Below, piece after piece: positions 27,586-35,733 of a stretch of 64,000 nucleotides of DNA. The first letter of the stretch is position 1. Each line of letters begins with the position of its first letter. Source of the stretch: Kutzneria sp. CA-103260 (GTDB taxonomy: Bacteria; Actinomycetota; Actinomycetes; Mycobacteriales; Pseudonocardiaceae). The stretch spans positions 7,130,001 to 7,194,000 of the forward strand of contig NZ_CP073318.1 in assembly GCF_018263855.1 (NCBI RefSeq), written 5' to 3'. The translations under genes and the position numbers were made by a program. The notes beneath the pieces were generated by a model. The model had not been told where the DNA came from and did no database searches. It worked only from the letters and a program-made list of their open reading frames with translations.

Positions 27586-29136
27586 CTAAGCGATGCGTCC
27601 GTCGGCCAGCACCAGTTCCGCGCCCCGCCAGCCGCGCCGCAGCCAGCGGTCGTGGGTCGCCACGACCACCGCGCCGGGCGCGCTCCGCAGCGCGGATTCC
27701 AGTTCCTCGGCCAAACTCAGAGACAAGTGGTTGGTGGGTTCGTCCAGCAGCAGCACGTCCGGCGGCTCGGCGACCAGCATGGCCAGCGCCAGCCGCCGCC
27801 GCTGCCCCACGGACAGCGTGCCGACGGGCCGATCCAGATCGCGCTCAGCCAGCAGGCCGAGCTCCGTCAAAGGAACCGCACCCCGGTACAGCCGGCGGGG
27901 TGTCCGATGTGGATGGTGGAACACCACATCCTGTTCCAGCAGGCCGATGCGCACGCCCTCAGCGGTCTCGACCGCCCCGGCCGCCGGCTGGAGCCGGCCG
28001 GCCAGCACCGACAGCAGCGTCGACTTGCCGGCGCCGTTGTCGCCGCGGACCATCAGCCGCGTGTCGGCGGCGATGTCCAGCTCGGCCAGCCGCAGCCGGC
28101 CCGGGACCTCGATGTCCCGCAACGACAGGGCGTTTCCATCAGTCGGCGCTCTGCCGGTGAGCTCGGCGTTGAAGCGCAGGGGCTCCGGCGGCTTGGCCAC
28201 CTGGGTGGCGGTCAGCTCGTCCAGCCGGTGCTGGGCGTTGCGCACCCGCCGGGAGATCTGCTTCTGCACCCGGTTGGTGCGCATGCCGTAGGCCATCTTG
28301 TTGCGGTCCTTCATGGCCCGGTTGGGCCCGATGGACGGCGCGGTCAGATCGACCGACTCCCGCAACGCGGCCAGCTCCTGCTGCTGGTCGGCATAACGCT
28401 GCTCCCAGCGCTGCCGCTCGGCGCGCTTGGCGTGCAGATAGTCCGAATAGGCTCCACCGAAGCGGGTCACCCCCGTACGCGTCGGGTCCAGGTCGACGAT
28501 GTCGGTGCAGACCTGGTCCAGGAAAACACGGTCGTGGGACGCGATCACGACAGCCCCTTGCTGAGCAACGAGTTGCTGCTCCAGGAAGGTCGTCGCGTCG
28601 TCGTCGAGATGGTTGGTCGGCTCGTCCAGCAGCATCGCCCGCGGCCGACGGATCAGCAGCGCGGCCAGGGCCAGCCGGGACCGCTGACCGCCGGAGATCC
28701 GGTCCAGCGATCCGTCCACATCGGACACCTTCAGCCCGTCGAGCACCAGCTCGGCCCGGCGGTCGGCGTCCCAGATGTCGTGCTGCTCGGCCCATTCCAG
28801 CGCGTCGCCGAACTCCGCGGACTCCGGGTCCAGCTCCACAAGCAGCCGCTCCACCCGCCGGCACTCGGCCAGCGCGTCCTCGATCACCTCGCGGACGGTG
28901 CTGAAAGGCAGCTCCTGCAACAGGAATCCACAGTCGTCGGGTCTGGTGACCACGCCGTCGTCCGGCTCCTCGCGGCCGGCCAGCAGGCGCAGCAGCGTGG
29001 ACTTGCCGACGCCGTTGTCGCCGACCAGGCCGATGCGCTGCCCGGGCGAGGCGATCAGCGTGACGCTGTCCAGCACCCGCCGGCCGTCGTAGTTCTTGAC
29101 CAGGTCGCGGGCATGCAGAAAGGGAATGTTTGACAT
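27586..29136 (-). CDS. ABC-F ATPase (ribosome-protection type), first of the pair
   Basis: 516 residues from the ATG at 29136; a longer frame exists but begins inside the promoter. Module 1: GDNGVGKST, ISGGQRSRLA, MLLDEPTNHLD. Module 2: GDNGAGKST, LSVGQRRRLA, LLLDEPTNHLS. The inter-module linker is basic and Gln/Arg-rich (ERQRWEQRYADQQQELAALR, NRAMKDRNKMAYGMRTNRVQ). It precedes the second ABC-F gene by 9 nt, so two paralogous, probably non-redundant proteins are made from one message. The leader upstream has a promoter, a 4-codon ORF and a sequence able to mask the ribosome site, the usual logic of antibiotic-inducible ABC-F genes. Confidence 0.9.
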   Translation of the reverse strand: MSNIPFLHARDLVKNYDGRRVLDSVTLIASPGQRIGLVGDNGVGKSTLLRLLAGREEPDDGVVTRPDDCGFLLQELPFSTVREVIEDALAECRRVERLLVELDPESAEFGDALEWAEQHDIWDADRRAELVLDGLKVSDVDGSLDRISGGQRSRLALAALLIRRPRAMLLDEPTNHLDDDATTFLEQQLVAQQGAVVIASHDRVFLDQVCTDIVDLDPTRTGVTRFGGAYSDYLHAKRAERQRWEQRYADQQQELAALRESVDLTAPSIGPNRAMKDRNKMAYGMRTNRVQKQISRRVRNAQHRLDELTATQVAKPPEPLRFNAELTGRAPTDGNALSLRDIEVPGRLRLAELDIAADTRLMVRGDNGAGKSTLLSVLAGRLQPAAGAVETAEGVRIGLLEQDVVFHHPHRTPRRLYRGAVPLTELGLLAERDLDRPVGTLSVGQRRRLALAMLVAEPPDVLLLDEPTNHLSLSLAEELESALRSAPGAVVVATHDRWLRRGWRGAELVLADGRIA

Positions 29137-29138
29137 GA

Positions 29139-29231
29139 GACACCTACCGCGAGAAGGAGCAGTGCGGGAGTGCCCGCCGGGCGGTAAGCGCCTCGGTCGC
29201 GGGCTCTGAAGTGGTGTCAGATCATCAGCAT
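29139..29231 (-). promoter_or_regulatory. Attenuator-like leader of the ABC-F operon with 4-codon ORF
   Basis: A minus-strand ORF reading MLMI-stop occupies 29217-29231, about 3 nt from the predicted transcription start. Right at its stop lies GACACC (29213-29218). This is the exact complement of GGTGTC (29139-29144), which is part of the ribosome-site region GGTAGGTGTC just before the ATG at 29136. GCCCGC...GCGGGC can pair in between. A ribosome held on the short ORF could release the masked start. The pairing is seen; the mechanism is inferred. Confidence 0.45.
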
Positions 29232-29240
29232 GATGGGACG

Positions 29241-29269
29241 AGAATGACACGGCCCGGAGCCGCCGTCAA
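29241..29269 (-). promoter_or_regulatory. Sigma-70-type promoter of the ABC-F operon
   Basis: On the minus strand TTGACG (29264-29269), a 17-nt spacer and CATTCT (29241-29246). The -35 is near-consensus. It lies immediately after the sigma-factor stop codon (29274), so the ABC-F pair has its own start. Confidence 0.65.
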
Positions 29270-29273
29270 CTGG

Positions 29274-30473
29274 TTACCCCAGATCGTCCATCCGACGGCG
29301 GAGGTGTTCGGCCGTCGGGTCGTTGCTGCCGAGGCTCAGCGCCTGCTCGTAGGCGACGCGCGCGGAGTCCTTGTCCCCCAGGCGATTCAGCAGCTCAGCA
29401 CGGCTGGCGTGCCACCACGGGTAGCCGTCCAGGCCGGCGATTCCCTCCACCAGCGCCAAACCGGCGGCGGGGCCGTCGCGCTCCCCCACCGCGACGGCCC
29501 GGTTCAGCCGGACCACCGGCGTGTCGTGGATGGTCGACAACACGTCGTACCAGGAGATGACGGCATCCCAGTTGGTCTCGGCGTAGGACGGCGAAAGCGC
29601 GTGGCAGGCGGCGATCGCGGCCTGCACGGCATACCGGTTGGGCTGGTCGGCGCTGCGCCGGAGCGCGACGCCGACCAGCTCCACCCCCTCCTTGATGGCC
29701 TGGGCGTCCCACCGCAGCCGGTCCTGGTCGGCGAGCAGCACCGGCGTCCCGTCGGCGGCCAACCGGGTGGCCCGCCGTGACTCCTGCAACAGCATCAACG
29801 ACAGCAGGCCCAGCACGGTCGGCTCGTCGGGCATCAGCGCGGCCAGCACCCGACCCAGCCGGATGGCCTCCCCCGCCAGTTCCGCCCGGCCCTCGTAGCC
29901 CTCGTTGAAGATCAGGTAGACGGTCGTGGCCACGCCGTCCAGCCGGTCCGGCAGCTCCTCGGCCGCCGGCACCCGGTAGGGGATGCCGGCCTGGGCGATC
30001 TTCTGCTTGGCCCGGGTCAGCCGCTTGGCCATGGTCGCCTCGGGCACCAGCAGCGCGCGGGCCACCTCGGTCGTCGACAGCCCGCCCAGCGTGCGCAGGG
30101 CCAGCGCCACCTGCGCCTCCAGCGACAGGAACGGGTGGCAGCAGGTGAACACCAGCCGCAGCAGGTCGTCGCGGACGACCTCGGCCGGCTCGTCGGCGGG
30201 ATCGACCAGGTCCATCGCCGCCGCCTCCTTGTCCGCCCGCCGGCCCTCGCGCCGGATGTGGTCGATGGCCTGGCGTTTGGCCGTGACCAGCAGCCACGCC
30301 CGCGGGTTGTCCGGGACGCCGTCGCGCGGCCACGTCTCCAGGGCGCGCACCATCGCGTCCTGGGCGGCGTCCTCGGCCAGGGTGACGCTGCCGGTGACGC
30401 GGATCAGCGTGGCCAGCACGCGCCCGTACTCCTCGCGTACCAGCCGCGCGACCGCGTCACCGGTGGCAGTCAT
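29274..30473 (-). CDS. ECF sigma factor with C-terminal extension (ECF42-like)
   Basis: 399 residues. Sigma region 2 is in VREEYGRVLATLIRVTGSVTLAEDAAQDAMVRALETWPRDG; region 4 HTH is in LSTTEVARALLVPEATMAKRLTRAKQKI. A ~200-residue C-terminal TPR-like extension (LYLIFNEGYEG..., LLLQESRRATRLA, HALSPSYAETNWDAVISWYDVL, RAVAVGERDGPAAGL) is diagnostic of the ECF42 group, which has no anti-sigma factor and pairs with DGPF proteins. It overlaps the DGPF gene by 4 nt (30470-30473), fitting that rule exactly. Regulon unknown; membership in stress and secondary-metabolism control is the family expectation. Confidence 0.9.
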   Translation of the reverse strand: MTATGDAVARLVREEYGRVLATLIRVTGSVTLAEDAAQDAMVRALETWPRDGVPDNPRAWLLVTAKRQAIDHIRREGRRADKEAAAMDLVDPADEPAEVVRDDLLRLVFTCCHPFLSLEAQVALALRTLGGLSTTEVARALLVPEATMAKRLTRAKQKIAQAGIPYRVPAAEELPDRLDGVATTVYLIFNEGYEGRAELAGEAIRLGRVLAALMPDEPTVLGLLSLMLLQESRRATRLAADGTPVLLADQDRLRWDAQAIKEGVELVGVALRRSADQPNRYAVQAAIAACHALSPSYAETNWDAVISWYDVLSTIHDTPVVRLNRAVAVGERDGPAAGLALVEGIAGLDGYPWWHASRAELLNRLGDKDSARVAYEQALSLGSNDPTAEHLRRRMDDLG

Positions 30474-30820
30474 CCGAAGTTGACCACCGGGCGGACCTCG
30501 ATGGCCCCGCCGTTCCAGGCCGCCGGGATCATCGCCGCGGTCTTCACGGCCTCCTCCAGGTCGGCGCACTCCAGCAGGTAGTAGCCGGTGAGCACCTCCT
30601 TGGTCTCCGCGTACGGGCCGTCGGTGGTGAGGATGTCGCCGCCCTTGCCGCCGCTCACCCGCACGGTGGTCGCGGTGGCGGTCGAGTGCAGGGCGTTGCC
30701 GCCGCGCAGGACCGCGGCCGCTGCCCGGCCGAACTCGTTGTACTCCTCGCTCGGCGCCACCGGCACGTCGTCGTGCCAGGCCTGGTCGGTGTTGTAGATG
30801 AGGGCGAGGTAGGTCGTCAT
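30470..30820 (-). CDS. YCII-related DGPF-domain protein
   Basis: 116 residues. It contains the eponymous motif in ILTTDGPYAETKEVLTGYYLLEC, with the N-terminal YLALIYNTDQAWHDD strand and a C-terminal GGAIEVRPV. The fold is a small alpha/beta ferredoxin-like barrel related to muconolactone isomerase-like YCII proteins. In ECF42 systems DGPF proteins are the conserved partners of the sigma factor, presumed accessory sensors. GGGAG precedes the ATG. The gene starts an operon with the sigma factor and has an ECF-like promoter 50-80 bp upstream. Confidence 0.88.
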   Translation of the reverse strand: MTTYLALIYNTDQAWHDDVPVAPSEEYNEFGRAAAAVLRGGNALHSTATATTVRVSGGKGGDILTTDGPYAETKEVLTGYYLLECADLEEAVKTAAMIPAAWNGGAIEVRPVVNFG

Positions 30821-30872
30821 GGCTGCTCCCGAGTGCTGCGGGTCGGCTCCGTTTCGCCGACCGTCACCCTAG

Positions 30873-30901
30873 GGACGAACGGCCGGGACCGCCCCTGGAC
30901 A
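30873..30901 (-). promoter_or_regulatory. ECF-type promoter candidate for the DGPF-sigma operon
   Basis: On the minus strand TGTCCA (30896-30901), 17-nt spacer, TCGTCC (30873-30878). A CGTC-type -10 is characteristic of ECF sigma factors, and TGTCGA-like -35 boxes are reported for the ECF42 group. It would give a 5' leader of about 46 nt and could be the autoregulated promoter. Confidence 0.45.
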
Positions 30902-30907
30902 CCTGGG

Positions 30908-30923
30908 CCGAAGATTTTTTCGG
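30908..30923. terminator. Short hairpin after the pirin gene
   Basis: CCGAA-GATTTT-TTCGG lies 2 bp after the pirin stop. On the minus strand the loop and arm contain a run of A; on the plus strand a run of six T. The stem is weak. Confidence 0.3.
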
Positions 30924-30925
30924 AG

Positions 30926-31864
30926 TCAGGCCCGTCGCCGTGGACGCAGCCGCGCCCCGGGCAGCGGCGGGGCCGGGATCCGAGCCCCGTCATGCCCGTC
31001 GACCAGCCCGAACCTGTCTCCCTCTGCCCACTCCTGGCGGGCCTGGGCGATCTCCTCGTGGCTGCGGCCGACGAAGTTCCACCACATCACCAGGTCGTCC
31101 TCGTACGGCGTGCCGCCGATCAGCACCGCCCGCGCGCCGCGATCACTCGTCACGGTGATGTGGTCGCGGTTCGTGCCCAGGTACAGCATCGGCCCGGACG
31201 GCAGGTCGTGGCCGAGAGCCGACAGCGTCCCCTCGACGACCACCAGCGCGTGCTCGAAGTCGCGGCGCAGCGGCACGGTGGCGGCTTCCCCGGGCGCGAG
31301 GGAGAAGTCGGCCCCGACCAGGGGGCTGTAGGTGGTGGCCGGGGAGACCACGTCGCCGATGGCGCCGATGAACACCGTGGCCCGCAGGCCGTGATCCTCG
31401 AATATCGGCAGGTCGGTGTGCTGCTCGAAGCTCGGGGCGACGCTGTCGGAGATGGCCGGCAGCGCCAGCCAGAGCTGGAGCCCGTCGAGCAGCGGCCGGT
31501 CGCCGAGGGAGAACTCGGAGTGCGAGATGCCGTGGCCGGCGGTCATCAGGTTGAGCTGGCCGGGCTTGATCACCACATCGCTGCCCAGGCTGTCCCGGTG
31601 CCGGATCTCGCCGGCCAGCGGCCAGGTGACGGTCTGCAACCCGGTGTGCGGGTGCGGCAGCACGGTCATGTCGTCGTGCTGCGGCCCGAACCGGTCGAGG
31701 AAGCACCACGCCCCGACCGTCGGCAGCGTCCGGTGCGGCAGCAGCCGGTCCACCTTGATCGCCCGCACACCGCCCAGCGGCACGGCCCGGGCGGCCAGCA
31801 GCTGGACGTCGCCGGCGGCCGCGCCGTCCTCGCCCAGGGAAGGATTCGTGCAGAGATTGCTCAT
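30926..31864 (-). CDS. Pirin-family cupin protein
   Basis: 312 residues. The N-terminal cupin carries the pirin metal ligands in VLPHPHTGLQTVTW (two His) and GHGISHSEFS (His and Glu). GDRPLLDGLQLWLALP and the second cupin DFEHALVVVEGTLSALG follow. The pirin C-terminal block GGTPYEDDLVMWWNFVGRSHEEI is intact. Pirins are Fe-binding proteins; some are quercetin-dioxygenase-like and others act as regulators. It is divergent from acetoacetate-CoA ligase with only 27 bp between the two ATGs, so the promoters overlap. Confidence 0.9.
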   Translation of the reverse strand: MSNLCTNPSLGEDGAAAGDVQLLAARAVPLGGVRAIKVDRLLPHRTLPTVGAWCFLDRFGPQHDDMTVLPHPHTGLQTVTWPLAGEIRHRDSLGSDVVIKPGQLNLMTAGHGISHSEFSLGDRPLLDGLQLWLALPAISDSVAPSFEQHTDLPIFEDHGLRATVFIGAIGDVVSPATTYSPLVGADFSLAPGEAATVPLRRDFEHALVVVEGTLSALGHDLPSGPMLYLGTNRDHITVTSDRGARAVLIGGTPYEDDLVMWWNFVGRSHEEIAQARQEWAEGDRFGLVDGHDGARIPAPPLPGARLRPRRRA

Positions 31865-31891
31865 GACCGGGCCCCTGTCGCAGTTACGCTG

Positions 31892-33835
31892 ATGCCCACT
31901 ATGACAGGGCCTGTTTGGATCCCGAGCCAGGCTGCCGTCGACGGTTCGAACGTCGAGCGCTACCGGCGCTGGCTGAGCGTGCACGAAGGGCCGGACCTCC
32001 CCGACTACGCGGCGTTGCACGCGTGGTCGGTGGCGGAGCCGGCGCGGTTCTGGGGTTCCCTCTGGGAGTACTTCGACATCCTGGCCACCCCGTACGACGA
32101 GGTGCTGGCCTCGGCCGAGATGCCCGGCGCGCGGTGGTTCACCGGGAGCGCCCTGAACTACGTCGACCAGGTGTTCCGGCACGTGCGCGAAGGTACGGCG
32201 GTGATCGACGAGCCGGAGCCGGGTGGGGCGGGTCGGCGGCTCAGCTGGAGCGAGCTGCGGCGTCAGGTGGCGGCGGTGGCGAACACGCTGCGAGGGCTGG
32301 GCGTTGAGCGCGGTGACCGGGTGGTCGGCTACCTGCCGAACATCGCCGAGGCGGTGGTGGCGTTCCTGGCCACGGCGAGCCTCGGGGCGATCTGGTCCTC
32401 GTGCGGCCAGGACTACTCGGCCCCGGCCGCGGTGTCCCGGCTCGGGCAGCTGACGCCCAAGGTGCTGATCACCGCCGACGGCTACCGCTACAACGGCAAG
32501 GCCCAGGATCGCCGCGAGGCGATCACCTTGCTGCGTAACGAGATCCCGTCGCTCACGGCCACGATCATGGTGTCCCGCCTGGGCTTGGACCTGCCCGGGG
32601 TGACGCCGTGGTCGGTGGACGGCGACCATCCGCTGACCGTCGAGCCGGTGCCGTTCGACCACCCGCTGTGGGTGCTGTTCTCGTCCGGCACCACCGGCAA
32701 GCCCAAGGGCATCGTGCACGGCCACGGCGGCGTGGTGCTGGAGCACGTCAAGCAGGTGTCGCTGCACCTGGACCTGCGTGCGGAGGACACCTTCCTCTGG
32801 TACACGTCGCCGAGCTGGATGATGTGGAACTTCCAGGTGGCGGGGCTGCTCGTCGGGGCCACGATCGTCTGCCACGACGGCAATCCCGGCTTTCCGACCC
32901 CGGGCGCGTTGTGGGATCTGGCCCAGCGCCTGGAAGTCACGATTCTCGGCACCAGCCCGGCTTATCTCCAGGCGTCGGAGAAGGCCGGCGTGCACCCGTC
33001 GCTGCCCAAGCTGCGTACGTTGGGGGCCACCGGATCCGTGGTGCCGCCGACCGCATACCGTTGGGTGGCAACGGAACTGGGCTCCGAGGTGGCGCTGGCG
33101 TCCACCAGCGGCGGCACCGACGTGGTCACCGCCTTCGCCGGCGCGGTCCCGACGGCCCCGATCTGGGCCGGCGAGATCTCCGTGCCCTGCCTGGGCGTCG
33201 CCCTGGAGGCCTGGGACGCCCAGGGCCGCAGCGTCGTCGACGAGGTCGGCGAACTTGTTGTCACCCAACCGATGCCGTCCATGCCACTGTCCTTCTGGGA
33301 CGATCCCGGCGGCCACCGCTACCACGACGCCTACTTCGCCCACTACCCCGGCGTGTGGCGGCACGGGGACTGGATCACCATCACCGGCCGGGGCACCGTG
33401 GCCGTGCACGGGCGTTCCGACTCCACATTGAACCGCAACGGGGTCCGTATGGGCAGCGCCGACATCTACGCCGTGGTGGAGAAGCTGCCGGAGATCGCCG
33501 AGTCGCTGGTGATCGGGGCCGAGCAGCCGGACGGCGGCTACTGGATGCCGCTGTTCGTGGTGCCGGCCAACGGGATCGAGCTCACCGACGAGCTGGTCGA
33601 GAAGATCAAGGCGGCGATCCGCCGGGACGCCTCGCCGCGGCACGTCCCGGACGACATCATCGCCGTGCGGGGCATCCCGCACACCCGCACCGGCAAGAAG
33701 CTGGAGGTGCCGGTGAAGCGGCTTCTGCAGGGCGCCGAGGTGGCCGACGTGGTCGACCCGCAGTCGGTGGACGACGCCAGCCTGCTCGACGTGTTCGCTG
33801 ACCTCAGTTCACGCAGGTCACGCCGGTCGCCGTGA
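31892..33835 (+). CDS. aacS: Acetoacetate-CoA ligase
   Basis: 647 residues, the normal length for AacS (~650). The start MPTMTGPVW is at 31892; a second ATG at 31901 is possible. The N-terminal ACAS domain has RYRRWLSVHEGPDLPDYAALHAWSV. The adenylation core is complete: FSSGTTGKPKGIVHGHGG (P-loop, near residue 264), YTSPSWMMWNF, LGTSPAYLQASEK, STSGGTDVV, HGDWITITGRG, and the C-terminal catalytic Lys in HTRTGKKLEVPVKR. The enzyme makes acetoacetyl-CoA from acetoacetate, ATP and CoA, for lipid or polyhydroxybutyrate metabolism. The last 32 nt overlap the convergent LCP gene. Confidence 0.9.
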   Translation: MPTMTGPVWIPSQAAVDGSNVERYRRWLSVHEGPDLPDYAALHAWSVAEPARFWGSLWEYFDILATPYDEVLASAEMPGARWFTGSALNYVDQVFRHVREGTAVIDEPEPGGAGRRLSWSELRRQVAAVANTLRGLGVERGDRVVGYLPNIAEAVVAFLATASLGAIWSSCGQDYSAPAAVSRLGQLTPKVLITADGYRYNGKAQDRREAITLLRNEIPSLTATIMVSRLGLDLPGVTPWSVDGDHPLTVEPVPFDHPLWVLFSSGTTGKPKGIVHGHGGVVLEHVKQVSLHLDLRAEDTFLWYTSPSWMMWNFQVAGLLVGATIVCHDGNPGFPTPGALWDLAQRLEVTILGTSPAYLQASEKAGVHPSLPKLRTLGATGSVVPPTAYRWVATELGSEVALASTSGGTDVVTAFAGAVPTAPIWAGEISVPCLGVALEAWDAQGRSVVDEVGELVVTQPMPSMPLSFWDDPGGHRYHDAYFAHYPGVWRHGDWITITGRGTVAVHGRSDSTLNRNGVRMGSADIYAVVEKLPEIAESLVIGAEQPDGGYWMPLFVVPANGIELTDELVEKIKAAIRRDASPRHVPDDIIAVRGIPHTRTGKKLEVPVKRLLQGAEVADVVDPQSVDDASLLDVFADLSSRRSRRSP

Positions 33836-35012
33836 TCGACTGCCCGGTGCTGGACGTGTCGGCGCCGCCGGTGGTCTGACTGGGGATGACCGGCGACCGG
33901 TCGGTGCTGGTGCCGGCGGCCTTGCCGGTCGGCGAGGTCGGCGTGGTCGTGGTGGCGCCGGCCGGCGGGGTCGGGGCGTCGCCGAACTTGGCCTGCACGA
34001 ACGCCTTGACCTGAGCCGGATCCACCTGCACGGCGTCGCCGTCGGCCGGCGTCCAGTAGGTGATGTTCACGATCGGGATGGTGTCGAAGGTGATGTTGCC
34101 GCCGGAGATGCCCTGCACCTGCTGGGCGAACTGCAACAGGTTCCAGTCCTGGTCCAGCACGATGGAGTTCTGCACGGCGGTGATGATCGCGTTCAGCTTG
34201 CTGGGGCTGGTCAGCGTGCCGACCGAGAGCAGCTGGTGCACGGCCGAGGCCAGGAAGGCCTGCTGCCGGCGCTCGCGGTCGATGTCGCCGTTGTCCAGGC
34301 CGTGCCGCTGCCGCACGAACTGCAGCGCCTGCACGCCGGACAGGGTCTGCTGGCCGGCCGGGAAGACCGCGCCGGAGTACTCCCGGTCGTCGACCGCGTG
34401 GTTGAGGCACACCGGCACGCCGCCGAGGGCCTGGCTGATCAGGTCGAAGCCGTACAGGTTGATCTCGGCGTAGTGGTCGATGGTGACGCCGGTGAACTTC
34501 TCCACGGTGTTGATCAGCGTCTTGCGGCCCTCGGTCTGCGAGCCGTTGTGGTTGTTCATGCCGATCGAGTAGGCCGAGTTGATCTTGTGCTTGCCGTAGT
34601 CCCGGCCGTCGCCGTCGGCGATGTCCACGTACGAGTCGCGCGGGATGGAGATGGCCGAGGCCTTGCCGCCGTCGCCGGGCACGTGCACCACGATCAGCGT
34701 GTCGGTGTTGAGGAAGCCGTCGTCCGGGCCGGCGTGCAGCGAGGCCAGCACGTCCGGCGGCAGCGGGTTGCCGTGCACGTCGGTGCGGCTGTCGATGCCG
34801 ACCAGCAGGAAGTTGGTGTCCTGGCCGTCCTGGTGCGGCACCGTCGCGGGGGCGGCCGGCGGCGTGTGGTGCTCGATCACGTTGTCGGTGGTCAGGTGGG
34901 TCTGGGCCTGCTGCAGCAGGGTCCAGCCGTAGCCGGACAGGCCGATGACCGCGACCGAGGCCAGCGCGACCACGGTTCTGCCTGTGATCAACGCGGATCT
35001 GCCTGCGCTCAC
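33804..35012 (-). CDS. LytR-CpsA-Psr (LCP) cell-wall glycopolymer ligase
   Basis: 402 residues from a GTG with GGAGG upstream. A single N-terminal membrane anchor (~10-30, TVVALASVAVIGLSGYGW) is followed by the extracellular LCP domain: NFLLVGIDSRTD, LNTDTLIVVHVPGDG, ISIPRDSYVDI, KINSAYSIG, INLYGFDLISQALGGVPVCL, and GVQALQFVRQRHGLDNGDIDRERRQQ. The arginines in PRDS and the RQRH...D.DRERRQ block are the polyprenyl-phosphate binding residues of the family. The C-terminus is a Thr/Pro/Ser-rich tail (~350-402) ending in a lone Cys. LCP enzymes attach arabinogalactan or teichoic-type polymers to peptidoglycan. Confidence 0.92.
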   Translation of the reverse strand: MSAGRSALITGRTVVALASVAVIGLSGYGWTLLQQAQTHLTTDNVIEHHTPPAAPATVPHQDGQDTNFLLVGIDSRTDVHGNPLPPDVLASLHAGPDDGFLNTDTLIVVHVPGDGGKASAISIPRDSYVDIADGDGRDYGKHKINSAYSIGMNNHNGSQTEGRKTLINTVEKFTGVTIDHYAEINLYGFDLISQALGGVPVCLNHAVDDREYSGAVFPAGQQTLSGVQALQFVRQRHGLDNGDIDRERRQQAFLASAVHQLLSVGTLTSPSKLNAIITAVQNSIVLDQDWNLLQFAQQVQGISGGNITFDTIPIVNITYWTPADGDAVQVDPAQVKAFVQAKFGDAPTPPAGATTTTPTSPTGKAAGTSTDRSPVIPSQTTGGADTSSTGQSITATGVTCVN

Positions 35013-35149
35013 GGTTCCTCCCCGACTTCTCCGACAACCCCCACCCGGCAGACGCCGAACCGCCCGTTCCGGTTGCCTGTGTTCTGTGACGCAACCCGGC
35101 GCGGGCATGGGGCGTCACTACCCTGAACGGGACGACGTGAAGAGGGAGC

Positions 35150-35599
35150 ATGGAAACCGAGACGACGACCGCCCGCCGCCCGTGGGGACTGCCCTGGTGG
35201 GCCGCCATCCTGCTGCCCCTGGTGACCACCGCGGCCGGCGCCTACGCGGACATGACCTTCGATCACAGGCTCGGTGTGCCCTTCCAGGCGGCCTACGCGG
35301 GCGGATGTGTGCTTTCCGTGCTTTTTGTCCGGCGCCGCAACCTGTTCGGCCCCATGGTGCAGCCGCCGCTGATCCTGCTGTTCGCCGCCGTGCCGGCGGT
35401 GCTGGTGGCGAACGGAACCACCCTCGGCTCCAGCCTGGCCAGCCAGGCCCTGGTGGTCGGCACCCCGCTGGTGGACAACTTCATGACGCAGGTCGGTGTG
35501 ACGATTGCCACGATCGTGCTGGGCCTGATCCGCCTGATCCTCACCCGCCGTCGCCGCCCCACCGCCCCGGAGCCGGAAGCGGAGCCGGTCGCCGCCTGA
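35150..35599 (+). CDS. DUF6542 membrane protein
   Basis: 149 residues with four hydrophobic helices: LPWWAAILLPLVTTAAGAYA, AAYAGGCVLSVLFV, MVQPPLILLFAAVPAVLVA, and VGVTIATIVLGLIRLIL. The ends are charged (RRPWG; RRRRPTAPEPEAEPVAA). The sequence resembles the actinobacteria-specific DUF6542 proteins; no biochemical function is known. Ribosome site AGAGGGAGC precedes the ATG. It is divergent from the LCP ligase, so a cell-envelope role is possible. A large nested inverted repeat follows the stop. Confidence 0.7.
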   Translation: METETTTARRPWGLPWWAAILLPLVTTAAGAYADMTFDHRLGVPFQAAYAGGCVLSVLFVRRRNLFGPMVQPPLILLFAAVPAVLVANGTTLGSSLASQALVVGTPLVDNFMTQVGVTIATIVLGLIRLILTRRRRPTAPEPEAEPVAA

Positions 35600-35609
35600 C
35601 GGTTTGAGT

Positions 35610-35721
35610 GTCTCCAAGACCCCCAAACCCCTCCCCACAACGTCGCCAACCGCCCCAAACCCCGCGCGGGGTTTGGGGCGGTTGAGGACCTCCCAGCCCT
35701 GGGTTTGCGGGTCTTGGAGAC
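35610..35721. repeat. Nested inverted repeats between convergent genes (bidirectional terminator or cruciform)
   Basis: Outer arms: 35610-35630 (starts GTCTCCAAGAC) and 35701-35721 (ends GTCTTGGAGAC), 20 of 21 positions complementary. Inside them 35647-35684 is a perfect 38-bp palindrome with no loop, its left arm ending in AAACCCCGC. Together they fill the 134-bp gap between two convergent genes. Confidence 0.85.
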
Positions 35722-35733
35722 CCACGAACTCGG

